From contig NW_020170418.1 of the NCBI RefSeq assembly GCF_000524195.1, positions 392,598 to 456,597 of the forward strand: a stretch of DNA of 64,000 nucleotides, read 5' to 3'. Numbering within the stretch: position 1 is the first letter of the stretch; each line of letters starts with the position of its first letter. The translations under genes and the position numbers were made by a program. Shown piece by piece: positions 1-14,300 of the stretch. This DNA comes from Echinococcus granulosus (lineage: Eukaryota; Platyhelminthes; Cestoda; Cyclophyllidea; Taeniidae). The notes below the pieces were generated by a model. That model made no database searches, was not told the DNA's origin, and saw nothing but the letters and a program-made list of their open reading frames with translations.

Positions 1-386
1 CGATGGAGCGTAATGGACTATAGCGAGTCCACGAGGGCTTGTCACGCGCACCCCTTATTGGACCGACTCAAACACCCTCGAGTGATGGAGGACGGCATCG
101 CACTAACCAATGAAAATACCCTTTGCTGAAAGGCAATCTTAGGAGGCCGGCTCCTCATCATAAAGTTTTTCCCATAATTACGACCGGACTCGTGTGAGTT
201 GCGCATACAAGCATCGCCATAAAAGCATTTGAGACACCGGTAAAATCAGTCCCTAAAAACCTTATTGTAGTGCTACCGGATATTTGCATATTCTTCATCT
301 TGAGTTGCGAAATGGCGAAAAAGACATGACTAGGCCAGACCTAGACAGTAAAGCGAAATTCCGATGATAATAAAGTGGGATCGGCT

Positions 387-401
387 GGGGGGGGGGGGGG
401 G
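387..401 (+). repeat. Homopolymer G tract, 15 bases
   Basis: Fifteen consecutive G, followed after three A by four more G. It stands alone in AT-rich DNA. It could be a real poly-G tract or a sequencing or assembly artefact; nothing around it suggests a function. Confidence 0.9.
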
Positions 402-1830
402 AAAGGGGAACCGACATGGATCTGAGTCCGTAGGCTGTCGGGACGCTGATGGCTGAATAAGGATAAGGGGAAGAGTGTAATACACATACCTCCACGTAGT
501 AAATAGCTAGGTCTAGCAAAATCGAGGCACAGGACCTGCAAAATCTACTAACATAAAGCAGGTTTAGGCTTTGAAGAGATCTTTAACCGGAAGAAATTTT
601 AGGCTCTTACTAATAAATGCACTAAGTAAAGTATTAGAATTCACCCCATTTTACCATATCCCTTGTTACCTCCAGCCAATATTATTTCCGCTTGTCAAAT
701 TACGTTGATCTCCAGGGATATTTCGTCCAGCAAATTTATGAAAATTATTCAAATGCATTAGTTAAATTTGGAAGTCTGAAAATAATTAGCTTTTGCGGCT
801 TAAATCAAGCAGGTCTATATATAGCGCCCCAAGCCTTCGAGAAGGACTGGAGGTAACTAGCCTACCCCTAAGAACATGCTCAGAGAGACCGAAGTACCCG
901 TGTGGTGAAATATACAGTTAAACCATTTACTGCACACTTTATGCAAGGACTGCGATGAGTGTTTCACCTTTGTTCTCTATTATTACTGTCAATGAAGTGT
1001 GCAGCATACTTACATGCGAGACTTCATATTTTCGGAGGATTCAATGAACTGCATAGTTAACTAATTAGCGCAGTTGGTCGGGTAGCAGGCCCTTATACCC
1101 CCAGAAATAACGAACCCTTGCGAACAAAACAGCAGGAGAAACTGTAACAATTTGGCTAAGTGGGAGATTATGTCACAGAGACATTGTTTTTGGAACGCTT
1201 TCGTATTACATGGTACAGCTTCCAGCTGGAGTAAGGCCCGACTCCGCTAATACAGCCTCACAAAGTAGGTATAATAATGCTTGGGAAATAGTGGTAAAAT
1301 TCTACACAGCAACATTTTTTACATCTCTCTGTTAATGGTAGGAATGCATATGCAGGTAAATTATTTAGCACGCATAGCAAAAAAGTCGTAAAATTAATGA
1401 GGTCAATGAATGTGTTTAAAATCCCACGGAGACCTGCAGGAGGCAAATGTGTTTCTTGTACGAGCACGCTTGAGCTTGAGAAAATATTTTATGTAGTTTT
1501 AAAAGGCCTGATTGACAATAAAGTTGACAATGCTTGGGGAGTATTTCCAAAAAATAAGGCGAAGTTAATTGTCTAAACTTCTAAAATTGCCTTTTTTATG
1601 TTCCTTAGTTTTGGGAAATATAACCGTAAAAATAGTACTTTGACCACAGCTAGGTAATTTTTATCGCTAACGCCAAACTATGTGCTTTGAAAAAGTGACT
1701 GTTTAAAAATATAAACGTATTCGCGTTTACGCATAGCTACAGTTGGTATTTACCATACGCATAGGCCAAAAACTTTCATACTTTTCATCAGACGGTAGAT
1801 TTAGGCATTACCCTTAGGATCTTTCTTTTG

Positions 1831-1846
1831 GTCAGTCAGTCAGTCA
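1831..1846 (+). repeat. Short tandem repeat (GTCA)x4
   Basis: Four perfect copies of GTCA in non-coding sequence. It is a minor microsatellite lying just upstream of one degraded copy of the dispersed repeat family. Confidence 0.9.
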
Positions 1847-1904
1847 ATTTGTCGTGTCTTAACTGTTGTTTTAACTCTCGGTTTCGGTAACGGGCCAATT
1901 TGAC

Positions 1905-1995
1905 CCTCCCTCGGGCAGCCCGGCCTCCGGACCACGCCAGTGGCCTGAATCCCTTCTGTATGTGGACAATGCATATCCTGACCGAATATTATGCC
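1905..1995 (-). repeat. Degraded copy of a ~180-bp dispersed repeat
   Basis: Read on the minus strand this matches the internal part of the repeat at 57926-58107: a CTGAA...AAAGAAG block, then a block resembling CTACTGGCATGGCC (here CCACTGGCGTGGTCC), then GGAGGCCGGGC. The last block is shared most closely with the copy at 4231-4345. It looks like an old, diverged copy. Confidence 0.5.
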
Positions 1996-3943
1996 TTCTT
2001 TGAATTTCAGGGATTTCTTAGGGTACTAAACTGATGGTAGCGGAAAGCACAGATGTTGAAGCATTCACCAACCGCCTATGTGTTCCGCTCTTTGGACGCG
2101 CCAATCCACCAATTGGTTCTGTTCAGACGCAGCATCCAAGTTTAACAGGAAAGTGTGAGGGGAAAAAAATGATGTTCCACCAAATGATGTAGAATAGCAG
2201 CAGAGCTTAAAAGCCACTTTAAATAGAAATTAACTGATATAACAGCGACTTAAATACCTTCACTAAGGACAAGGTGATTTGGTAAGGAACAGGTCTAAGC
2301 AAAGTTGTTGTGGTGGTTTAAAGCAAACTGCCTTTTATTATTAGAAGTTTATTTTGTGAATTTCTATTAATAACTACTCCCGCAAACATTAATTAAGAAA
2401 AGTGGTTCAGTAGATGGAACACTTCCTCATGCAAGGGCTCTGCCAATGAGCTCTGCGTTGGGGTAGAAAACCCGCCCGCAATGTTTGAAGTTCGCGTGCT
2501 TTACAAGTAGGCAAAATGAGGAGTCGAACTGCAGTCCAACAATTGTACTAGAAGGACTAGCAGAAATGAAAATGAATTGTTCACAAAAATATTAGACAAT
2601 GAGAATCTCACAAACGAGGCCGATTAGACTTCCGGCATCATTTTCACTGCGCTTCCTCCCAGATTTTGCATTCAAGCATGATTTACATTTGCATTTCCTC
2701 AGATCTGAAAGAAAAGATATCTCAAAAGTGTCTCAGAACTAATTAAGAGGAAATTGAAAGAGAGGAAAGTTTGGGGCTTACGCAGGTGCGTGCTGCGCAA
2801 AAACAAAATAAAACTAGTTCTAGTCTGATTTTTCATTTTGATAAAAAGTATTGGTAATGTCATGACGGTTACTTGACTAAGTGGTCATGTGCAATTTTTG
2901 GTCACTTATCTTCTTAATTTGTGGATATTCTGACATCTACAGGACACTGGTTGCCTTAACAACGTAATTCCCAAGTCAGCTGCGAACAATGTTGAAACAC
3001 ACTAGCTGTCATTAGAAAAAAAAATAAAAATCAACAAGATTACAACTTTGAACAAGTCAGTGGACTTATTTAACCACTTTAGCTTATAATTTACCACACG
3101 GCCAGCAGCCGCATCGGTCAATGGAGCTGGTCTAATTTCAGTAGCCAGTGATGGACGTATTTATTTTACCAAAGAGTGCTTTAACTGCTTCAAGAAATAT
3201 GCCATGTAACAGCAACATAGATTTACTTGAAGCCTTCCAAAAAGAATCTAACATTACAGGGGTAAAGGATGATTACTCTTTGTACTCACCATTCACCAGG
3301 ACCTTCGAAGATCATAACGGCTCCTTAAAGAGCGGTGAATATGATTTGGTTTGATCCTTTCTTTTGCTTCAGATGGAGGCACCCGTAGCTGCGCTCTTCA
3401 GCAGCCATTCGCTTGTTCACCATGCGGTCCCACACTACTTGGACGAATCGGCGACGACTAAAATACTTTACACTATATGGAGTAAGGAGGATGTTGAGAC
3501 TGTAAGAAGTCACATTTTGTTGCTGGCCCGAATGTGAGCCTGGCAACATGAAGCATTGAAGACAGTCTTGGGCTCATAGAGTTCCTTTAACGTGTTTTAC
3601 GAAAAATAACCCTCCTTCCTTTTCTTTCAAAGGTGCCGTAGACTTGACTATTATAATTCAATTTTAAATTCTTTTAAATGGAAAGTTAATCATACAAACG
3701 AATGTAAGAAATACTAAAGAAAATCTAAATATGTAGTCTTAATACAAGACTGCCATCATTGTGACATTCCGCTAGTAGTATTTATAAAGCAGAAATTTTC
3801 AATTAATTCATGTAGGTATCCTTACCCCTTCCAGATTGTTGTGCTTCCCTTTGCAACTCCTACTGAGGTCGGAATACCTCACATTGCCCATTTCAAACAT
3901 GTTTGTATGGAGATGCATTTATGCCTGCTCAATCTGAAATGTG

Positions 3944-4237
3944 TCACATTTCACTTAATCCAGTAAGAATGCGTATTTGACCAACTATTCCCCTTGTTCT
4001 CACATTTTCCATCATAAGATGGTTTACTCCAACGAATTTACCCAACTTTATATTAGTGATCCTCAGAAAACGGCAGTGCTGTCGCCTAATTTTGGCTAAG
4101 TGTTCTTCATGCCCTCCAGATGCAGTAGTTTTTGAAGAATAATGTGAAAAAATAAACCTTTTACAATATGTCCATTCTTTTAGTCGGTCGACTTTATCCT
4201 CTTGGCGTAAATTTGCGTTAGCGATATAGCGCTCCAA
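3944..4237 (-). pseudogene. Possible degenerate Ty3/gypsy-like reverse-transcriptase fragment
   Basis: The minus-strand frame contains HEEHLAKIRR, then a CRFLRI and KLGKFVGVNHL stretch. The pattern vaguely recalls the segment after the RT active site of Ty3/gypsy polyproteins (EEHL..LR, then KC.FG...FLGH). There is no intact active-site motif, no flanking terminal repeat and no long frame. A copy of the dispersed repeat starts right next to it, so the area may be an old insertion zone. This is a weak call based on one short resemblance. Confidence 0.2.
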
Positions 4238-4345
4238 GACTTTTGCTGAAGACGAAAGAAGACAATGCTAGGGGAGAACAATGTATTGCCGACGTACAGT
4301 AGGGCTTGGACTACTGGCATAGCCTGGAGGCCGGGCCTTCCAGTG
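4231..4345 (+). repeat. Copy of the dispersed repeat family
   Basis: It contains the core GCTGAAGACGAAAGAAGAC, a diverged centre, then GGACTACTGGCATAGCC and GGAGGCCGGGC. The first and third blocks match 57926-58107 (same strand) and, reverse complemented, 26680-26854. Divergence in the centre suggests it is older than those two. Confidence 0.65.
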
Positions 4346-7300
4346 GTGGAGCCTCTAAGTGAGAGTCAAGCAATTTACGTATTACAAATAAGATTTTCCG
4401 AGGAATTGGCGCCCTAATGGTAATTTATTCGAGTCCTGATGATCCCTAAAACACTCAAGCTTAAGGCATTTTATACGATTCGCAAAGGCAGTCGAAGATA
4501 AATCACCGTAAATGAATCAATAGATCATTCTTGGCATTGTTTTGCGACCATATCAAAAGTGCTTCGAGTTTAATACCGCTTCTGTCTCATTGATGCCTTT
4601 GAGTTAGTTGGCTAGCTTATACTAACGGAATAGTTTGATAGTTGGAAATAACCGAAAGCGAATTCAGGCAAGCAATAAATTGTTAACCACACAAATTCCT
4701 TCGAATACATGGAAGAACTAAAAGTATAACCTTTTTGAAGCATCGGTTCAGAGAACTAAAATTTAAACCCAATTTGTTACAGCGAACACTACGAAGTGAG
4801 AGATTAGACGCAGTTACAACTTTACTACTTGGAATCAACATGGCTATCAACGCAGGTAGAGATTCCATTATTAAAAATTTACAAGTAGTAAAGGCGCTCA
4901 AACGTTCAACAAATACCATTTTTTATGGCACAGCAGAAAAATATGCTTGAAGAAAACATTTGATTGAAATTCCCTCGTACTGGTTTGAGTAAGGCCTTTT
5001 ATTTCTGATGTGTGCTAAAAATTGCTCAACCAAACACTTGGAATGGAATTCGCACTGCTCATCAATAAAAATTCGAGTGGTTATTCGCACCAAAGGCAGT
5101 AAAATTACACTTTTTGTAAAAGAGAGGGTGTTAAAATTATTTTCTTCGTCTAACCTTCAATGGGGTTTATAAACAGTCAAACAATCTCATTAGGAAAAGA
5201 GCAAAGTACAAGCCCTAACGAGGTCGAAGTCAATGAGCAAGTTATTATCGGCAAGAAAAGTCACTCTCAATGTCCTGTCACTGCTTGACATGCACTCCCA
5301 ACTAATTGGTTCGCGCAATTAGGTGGAACTGCAAGCTCAACTCCCTTGACAAGCCCAAATGACTGGGATGTCAGGCAGCGCTTCCTGCGCGCATAATTCA
5401 CCAAAACCTGAACCAATGCAACTCGTCGTCAAACCTGATGTACTTATTGAGAAAATAGAAGTACTTTACAGGCGTGTTAACTTTTTTACAAAAAAAGAGT
5501 TGTACATAAGATGTCAATGGTCAGTGGGATGAATGCAAAATCGCTTAATGAGATTGTTCCCCACCTTCGATCAAACCGACAATGCATTTTGATAAATCCA
5601 CTTTAAAAGTGATTGAATTAGTGCATTAAGTGGCGGTTTCACTAAAATGACTCCATTAAGTCATATCAGTGGTTTTGCAGGGCGGTTGTGGAGGTAAGTA
5701 GGCCTTTCGAAGTTGGCAACTTGGCGACAAAATGATTCACGTGGGACGTCAAAGATCTAACAGCATTTGGAAAATAACGAGAAAACCGCAAAATTAAACG
5801 CAAAATAACGATTCAGCTAATCAGTTTAAAAGGCAAAACTCCAAAAAATCGAAATTGTGTAATTGATTCGGACAAGTTAAAAAAGTAGGGGAGTGGCTTA
5901 GGCGGAGAGAAATGGTTAATAGTCTTCGGTTAAAAAATGCCATTCATATTATCACGTGGATATTTAATCAAACGAAACTACAAAAGTAAAACCTCCTTCA
6001 TTAATGAAACGTCAGAATAATACCCTTTATCGCATAGAAGTCCGCACCATTCTAACTTATTTTCAAATAGGTTAAAGTGCCTAAGTGGGAAGGTTTGAGA
6101 TGGAGGATTTTCTTGGAAGTGTATCAATAAACTGTTTGGTGATCCAAAATGGTGACACGGTCTAAAATTGGATGCGGCAGATCTAACCGATTAAGCGACG
6201 CTGAAATCCAGTTCGTACTTTTTGGAAGATGCTTTTAGATCCGATTAAAGGCGAAATATCGGCGACAAAACTACCTACGAGGTAAGATTTCACTAGACAT
6301 TTTCGTCGATCCAGCACGTTAAAGTAGCCGCGATTAAAGCGCTTTTCACCGCATTTCTTAACAAGCATCATCTTGTAACATTTTCCAACATGAGAGCAGA
6401 ATTGAAAAGTCACCAAAGTAGCAATGATGCCTTGCGTGTTGAAATCTGTACGGGAATTTGGACGTGCTAAATGTAAGCAGTAATAGAGTCGAAAAGATTC
6501 TAAAAATGTTGGAGTTAAGTATTGTTATGCATTTATAAATTGCGGTGTGTCGACTGAATGCAGTGATTGAAAAGACCAAAAAATGAGAAATCTGGTTTCG
6601 CTTCTTACTTGCAAACTTGCTTATGCCAAAGGCCCTTTCCAGCACTGTAGACTACTGATAGTGATTATGGAATTAATTAAAAATTAAAAATGACTATATC
6701 CTAGGGCTCGGCCTATTTTTGCATGACCATAAATTAAAGGCTTATAGGTATGAAGTAAAAAAGACTTCCGATCTATCGAAAGGCAGGATTACAGCATACG
6801 AGAATTTGGAATCAAGAGTAACGACTTAATGTCCATATTGACTCGTATAAAGTGATGCAATGATGTTGAGGTCCTGTGAATCACCCCTGTCAGGGTAGGT
6901 AAAACTGAGATGGAGGCAGCGAATGAGTGCTTTTGTTGAATGCAGGACGCCTTCACTAATAAGTTTTCGAAGGTAAACTGAACTCATTTAGGTTGGATCT
7001 ACAGAGAAGTGACTCATCGAAATTCTGCCCACAAACAACTGCACCTGTGATTAAAATAGACTTCACTTGTTGTTACTATGCTTTTTGAAGGAATAGGTTT
7101 GCTTGTTACCTTGGCGTGACATTATCAACACGGAGTGTATAAGATTATTTGGGCAGTTTGAACTAAGTCGTGATTTATAACAATCTGACCCAAAAGGCTA
7201 CAGTCGAAACAGTGTGCTGCTCCTATCCAACCGGAAAATCCTCTTGTACCGAATCAGAAATTGAATGTGGTCTAAAGCACTTACAGAAAGGACCCTGCAT

Positions 7301-8293
7301 AAATTTACCCCAAATGGAGTTGCTTAAGGCTCCTATACAAGACTGGTCAGCACGACGGAACTGTGTCCGTGTTTATCCGAACTTTTTAGTCAGCAAATCG
7401 CTTATGGCATTGTCTACTAGGCAAGGGTGACTTTAGTGGAGGGAATTTGAACAGCTACGGCAATGCTACAAAATGAGGCTCTAGACAATGCGATCACAAT
7501 CGCTACCTATACTTGGCTTGAGTGAAAATAGGCTCTCGTAAATTTTGCCAAAAATTTCCATTTCTTGGACCATTCATGATCACATTTTTACCTACCGCAT
7601 TATCTAGAACACCTTCACACTGTGGAATTGTATGCACCATTTGTTGGGCCTAGGAATCGGAACTTTTTTACCAAACAAATGGGATGGATTCTATTAACGC
7701 ATCCTCACAGGTGCCATTTTCACCAATGTGGTTACTGCACTAGCAATTCCCACCATTGGTCGAGTCCAATTAAAAAAAGAACACACGATTTTACAGACTG
7801 TGGAGACCATTTACAACCTTGATGGTTACCTTGTAAGATTGAAATAAAGTTTGCAGACTTGAGCCACCCTTGACCAAAATGGTCGACTAACGGAGGTGAG
7901 GAGATGTTCCGAGTCTGACTGAACGCCAATCGAGTTCACCTGACTTTGAAATTTCATCTAATCACTGTAATGTGAAAAGCCAATAAAACCACACGGCTTG
8001 ACCACTTTAGCCAGCAAAAATTGGGACTGGACAAATAAACTATTAATGCAGTCTAGAATCCAAATCTCCCACACCGCGATGCTGAGCTCTTACGAGATGA
8101 GGAGGGAAAAGCCACTCACTAGCAGTAGCGCAGTCAATAGTCAGAAAAAACACCCAAAACTGGACGCCAGTAACAGTCAGCTACATGTGTGCTTTGGGCC
8201 AACTCAGAGTTCTAAACATTTCCTAAATGCACACTACTTAGGAATCGCAAATTAAAAACACGATGAAGCAAAAAACGGTGATACAAAAGAGGT

Positions 8294-8299
8294 TTTATT
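8294..8299 (-). terminator. BUB3 polyadenylation signal AATAAA
   Basis: A perfect AATAAA on the minus strand lies about 100 bases past the BUB3 stop codon at 8398-8400, a normal distance for a short 3' UTR. Confidence 0.6.
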
Positions 8300-8397
8300 A
8301 AATGCTCGCGTACACGCTCCACATATTAATATTAAAACAGCAAAAGTGGATATGCGCAATACAACAAAATTGTGCTTCGTTTAGTGTTTTTCGTGCT

Positions 8398-11300
8398 TTA
8401 GTAACGAGTAGGAGGGACGGTTGGAGGGGCTGAGATAGTGGCACCGCCGGAAGCTGAGTTGGCTGGTGCCATGTTTTTGCGCCGCACCTCCGAGTCGGCC
8501 ACCGAGCGAATGTAGATGGCTGGTGCGGGCACGTTGGGGATTTCACCATTCTCATAGAGGTAGGATACTCCGATCGCTAATTGTGTGCCATCCTCGCAGA
8601 AGTCGAGACTGCTTATTGTTGTGGAGTATTTCTCAAACTGAGCCAACCACTTGCGGTTGAATCCATCCCATGTGTTCACCATGCCATCCGATCCACCTAT
8701 TTAGTCAAAAATAGTTTAGAAGTCTGCTCCTTCGCTCTAACTGGAAACTGTCACGGGATGGTTAGCACTCTTATTATCAGAAATTCTACGTTCATCGCCG
8801 CAATTAATTGACTTTAATTACATCGCAAAAATTCAGGCACTGACAAGTCGATAAGGCAACCAGCACAGGTCTCGGGAACTGACAGGAGAGAGGGAAAACA
8901 AATATTTCAATGCGGTCTACATAAAGCCACTGTCCTAAGCGCTTTTCCTCCATATTTAAGTTTGTTAGAGATAAGTAGAAAAGTTAACTCTGATTTCGGA
9001 GATATCGCCCCTAGCAGTTCGTGGGGCACGACACGTTCGTATAAAGGAACATGTTTATGGATGAAAAAGACTGTTTACTCTCGACCACTTTGGAATAAAA
9101 ACAGTCATTAAATTTTCTTGCAAATACTGGTAAAAGAACGTGACTCTCAGCATGTGCATACACGCGATTTAAAAGTTCGATAGCACGAACCGATTGTATG
9201 TAACCGCAAAATCGCTCTCTGCTTTCCCCGAAGAAGAATTAGAGGTGAAAAACGTTTACCCAGTGTTTCAAGAAGTGACTAGAGGCCGCTTACCTGTAGC
9301 GAAAGTGTTGTAGCGTTGATGGAATGAGATTGCCGTTACAGGGTAGATCACTTCACGGTTCTCTTCCTTCTTGCGGTGACATTTAAAGACGTACGATTTC
9401 TTTTGAGATTCCTGACTCTTGTCAAACATACGCACCGCAACGCGACCTAAAACAAATAACGTCTGCAAGCAGTCAAAATGGGGCAATTATAAATTTATTA
9501 ACTTTACTCGATCTAGGGCATCAACTGACGCCAATGAGAACAATCACCAATACTTCGGCCGATTGAAAACGATAATCACGTAAATAGGCAACGAAATGTA
9601 CACTTCCTCGCCTTTACACCCAGCACCATGTAAAGTGCCGCACAGTGTTTAAACAAAGAGCAAGATATAAAAAGGTAGATTAACATAGACGGGGAAAGTG
9701 GGGCTTCCGTAAGTCGACGTAAATCATGGGGGAACAGTGATTTGTACTTGTGGGCACGCCAACTTGGTTTGTTCAAAGTCGCAACGTTCCAATGGTGTTG
9801 TAGACAAAAAGTTTTGAAAGACCATGTGTTTAAAGAAAGTGTGGCCTCATCTTCGCATTAAAACCGCCTCGGAGAACACGAATACGAATGTAAACATTAA
9901 AGAGCACTATAGAATTTCCAAATGACACCCGTCTACAAACACATAAGTAAAAGCGGCACTTATTTTTGTGCCACTTTGCGGTGCATAGTTCGTGGCATAA
10001 AAAATCTTCCAAGTAGCAGGTCGACTTCTCAGGAGATTCCTTTAACTGAACAAGTTTCACGAATCAACTTCAGGGAATAAAATTTTGCAAGAGCTGTTAC
10101 GATCCGTAGAAATAATAATCCATTTCAAGAGTCCTCGTTTATTGATGTGGAGCCTTCCCGCCCTTGATAGATTAGCTCGAACATGAAATGAGTGATTGGG
10201 ATGCTTGTATAAATTAAAATTCTAGGACGTGGCTGCTGGCACAGCCAAGTGACACCTGCTTTACGAACTCTATGCAAAAAAACGGGACATGAAAACATTA
10301 ATTTTCGTTGTTTATAAAATGCTAGTGATTAATGGCACGATAACGATAAAAACAGAGCTGTGCAGCAAAAAACAAATTCATGCGAACTTGACTGGTCAGA
10401 GAGGACGAGTAAGTCAACAAGGACTCCTAAGCCAATGCACGCCATAAAGCGCTTTCTGCAAACGAATTCAATGTCTATTATAAAATTCCGCGGCAGAAAG
10501 CTGAAAGTTCATGATCGTAGATACGTTATGGTGAGGTGCATCAAAGAAACCCTAAGGAGGTATTTTGATGTGTAAAGTCGATCACTAAGTGGAAAATCTC
10601 GAAGTTTTAGCAAAAGGAAATCAAAATTTCAAATGCACGCTACGCTATTAGAATCATACCGCGCTTGTACATTAAAATTGCAGTCAGAAATAGATGAAGT
10701 TGGACCTCCAGAATCCTGCTTAAGTTCTTATAATTAAGGCATCTTAGCTAAATATATGTGTGGCTCCTAGGTGGCTGCACCCAGAGATAATAAGCTATAA
10801 ATGAATGAGACGACCAGCGAAATTCAACTAGGGGTACAGATTTTGAGGTCAGGTAGGGGGAATGGACGAGCATAAGGTGCATCCAAAAATGGAAAGGAAT
10901 TCTTTTCTTAGAAGAAGTGAAGGTAAGGAACCGGAAGTATGACTTGTACCTAGTATAAAACGCCCGCTAGAAGCTTAATCGCATGGAGCCCTTAGACAGG
11001 ACATTCAGAATGCAGACTTTCTCACAGGCAAGAACGCGATTAGTTGATTAGTAATGCCTCTTGGACTGGCCGTCAAATTTACAAAATGTCAGTGTTGTTC
11101 GAGGAACTGTGTTGTGTGCGTCAAAAGGAAAGTGAACCGAGCGACTTAAACATTCCCCAATGGCGATAATCAATTATAGTAACAGCGATTCTATATGAGG
11201 CATGAATGACAAATTACGATGCGGCAATACGTATTTGCTCTTTTCACAAGCCTAATATCAAGGAGGACCGCATCATGTATGAAATGTTAAAGCCAAGTCA

Positions 11301-14300
11301 ATTGTTCACCTGATGTTTTGCGCGCTACATAATGAGAGTGGTATTTGAAATAACTTAACGAAATTGAGAAATGTGGTTGAAGTTCATCTGTCACAGGTCA
11401 CCTTTGCGATTCCAATACACCTACTCCAGCTTTGGACAAAATCATGTGATTCCAGCAACGTTGGAAAAGTTGTCGCTGGTGATTTGTCTACGAAAAATTT
11501 ATAGACCAAATAAAATTCCACAACAATCATTTAATCGACAGCAGACATGTAGTAGATAGATACACTCGGAAACGTAAGTGCGCAGTTTGTGGTTATAAAG
11601 ATACACTCAAGTGTAACAAATCTGAGATGAGGAGATTTAATGCAACATCAGAGTATCGGGAGAAAAGTGAAAAAAAGGATCAATCTACTAAACATCGCTC
11701 TTCAGTCGGGTCAGTAGTTGTAATGTACATGCATATATGCATACATAATTGAAACGTACACATATGGAGGAGTTAAATATCGAGACGAAGTAGATGGGCA
11801 TCAGCTAATGTGAACTAAAAACAAACTAAGCATTGAAAACAAAAAAACACATGTACTGGATGTGTCTTTTTACCGGAGTAAATGGATAAGGCTTATCTAG
11901 CGACGGAAGGAGTGAAAAATAATATAGGGATGAAAAAGTAGGAGTAATGTTGTTGGAACACTTTGCACCAGTTTAAAAGTTTCAAAAAAGCATGAAACCA
12001 ACAGTGTGGGCTACTGTGACCACAGTGGTCTGCTAAAACTGCCAGCGCGAACTAGTAGAGGCATCTGAGTAATGGGGAAGAAATGTGGGAGCTACATGGA
12101 GGAAGCTGAGAACTATTTGCCAAATTAGGGAGAAGTAGAAGTGTGTGCGTAGGTGTGGCTTGTGCGATGCAACGTGGTACGGCGCGGGGGTTTAATCCAA
12201 CCGACGTGGATGCCAAAAATAGGCCTGTACAGTCACGCCAATGTGGTGGCTGTTGAATTGGACGGGCCGCGTAAAAGCGCAAGTAAGTGGGCGGGCATAC
12301 GTGCATACCTCCACACGCCAGAAATGTCCAACAGGTAAGAGGGTGGGCAACATCAGAGGTGTACAGAAAGAGGTGTTGCAGTAAGTAGTGATCCACGAGG
12401 GCAGTCGTTTGGTTTTTGACGATTAAAACGACATGCAGATCGGATTGTTATAATAAAGACAAATCCAACCTTCACTATTAATCCACGCTACATGCAGATC
12501 TAATTTTATCAAAACGGAGTCCCTTAGAATAATAAAGCTAATGAGGTTGGAATTCTGAGCAGTGAAATCGTACCCCAAAAAAATCCCACAAGATAGTGTT
12601 TAACCAAATGAGCCAGACAAAAATGACACCTCACTATTTAGATTCATGGCCGTAAAGGGTTCTTTACATATGACTTCCCCCTGTAAGTGATTAGCAAAGT
12701 TAGAATTCTCAGAGATTACCTTTCAAAGCTGCTATTTCTGTCCAGCGTTTGCTTTCTAATCACACCACCATTTACGAATGAGAAAATACATTGCTTCTTT
12801 GGACACTGCCTGATGGCATATTCCCCAAGCTGTTGAATTCTGTATCCCTCTCCCCATATTCATGTCGCACTTAGGACCACCCTGCGTCACAGTTACATAA
12901 AGCATCGCACTACACATAGTCTATCACATGTAGTATTGATGCTACAACGCTCTTAATACGAACAGCTAATGCCCCATTCGAAAATTACTACTAGAGCAAC
13001 GAAAAAAACGAACGGAAGTGATAAACTCATGCAACTTTAACGGGAAATAATAACTAAGGTATGTGTCAAGTCGTTCAAAAACAATTTTTTTGGTGAAACT
13101 CGAGTGACCAATTCGAAAGAAGGGTTTGGGAATATCAAAACGCACCTTCAATAGAACCCATGACGAACCCCTGGCCGTTAGGAAAACAACGAATAATGCG
13201 GGTCTGATACCGCAAGGTAGACTCTTGCTGTTCAATGGGCTGAGCCATGTTGCGGAGGTCCCAGAGGAGGACATGGCGACCGGCAGTACCCACGACCAGG
13301 GTGGTATTGACGGCGTCCATGGTGAAGACAGTGTCGGGCTGCTGGTGCACCGAGACTGCTCCGCCCGCGGACGCATCGCCAGTGGAGGTCGTGTTGGACG
13401 CCCGGGGGTCCCATACGCGCACTGTCTTGTCCCAGCTGCCCGTTAGCGGCGCACCGATCGCCTGGCTGTAGAGTGCCACGCTTACGGCGCGGTTACATTT
13501 ACCCAAGTTGGTAACTGAAACCGTACATGAAATAATCGATACAGGATAGGGAGAGAGGAAAAAGGAGGAGAGCGCTTTATCACATGTTACCACCACTCCC
13601 CATTAGCTCTGAAGAAAAAGCAATAGATGAATAATCAAGCAAACATGTGAGTAGTTCACGAATTATGCAGATTTTCCAGTCTAGCTAAGCGACATAATAC
13701 TGATAAAATCAAGCAATTCTTTCACGAGCGCTAAACGGGAGTTTAGATCTCAAATATTCCAAAGCCATTTTAAATGAATTCGAAGCAAAATTTTGTAAAG
13801 AGGAGATTATGATAGATGCTTTACAGGCAGGTACTTCGTGTCTCGATGTAAAAGAGGTTCTGTTTCTTTTCCATTGAGCAAAGAAGCCTAAAAATACTAA
13901 TCTACTTTTCCATGATAATTAAAGAACGTACATAAAGGGAATGTTGATTTAACAGACTCGCAAGGTGGTTAAGAGACCTTGTCATTATCACAATCATTTT
14001 TATTGAAGTTTACCGTAGGAACTTATACTGAATTTGATGAAAATTGAAGATAATAATGCAATTTTGCGATGAAATATTTTAAACAGATAAATTAATGTCA
14101 CTCACTTAATATTTTTATAGGGCTGATACTGAAAAAACAGGAACATGAAACTAGGATTTCCTCTATTACTTTAACGAGACAAAAAGGGCTTCGAGTCGAT
14201 TGTAAAGGAGGAATTCCAGCTCTGGATTCCACTGTTGCTTAATCTTGCGTGAAAATATGCACCTCAATAAGGTAGTCATTCATATCGTGACCGATGCGTA

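Larger units (their letters stand above)
1..8293. other. Gene-poor flank, no supportable coding gene
   Basis: I find no run of reading frame here that has both splice signals and protein-family similarity. Frames are short, interrupted and of biased composition. It holds a 15-base G run (387-401), a TATA-like stretch near 816-824, a short GTCA tandem repeat (1831-1846), two degraded copies of the dispersed repeat (about 1905-1995 and 4231-4345) and a possible retroelement remnant (3944-4237). The right edge is the 3' end of BUB3, whose polyadenylation signal is at 8294-8299. Confidence 0.6.

Noticed and set aside
816..824. TATATATAG as a promoter
   Set aside because: No gene starts downstream, so the TATA-like word is not supported as functional.
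4434..4460. CTGATGA followed by AAAAC, resembling a hammerhead ribozyme core
   Set aside because: The required GAAA and three pairing stems are not present; the match is too short to count.
4735..4950. Open frame on the plus strand with LLLGINMAIN, faintly like the C-terminal integrase segment of gypsy elements
   Set aside because: Only the LLG(I) core matches; no catalytic residues or neighbouring element parts in the right order.
12052..12396. Minus-strand frame rich in Pro and Leu
   Set aside because: Composition reflects the GC-rich island; no homology and no supported splice sites.
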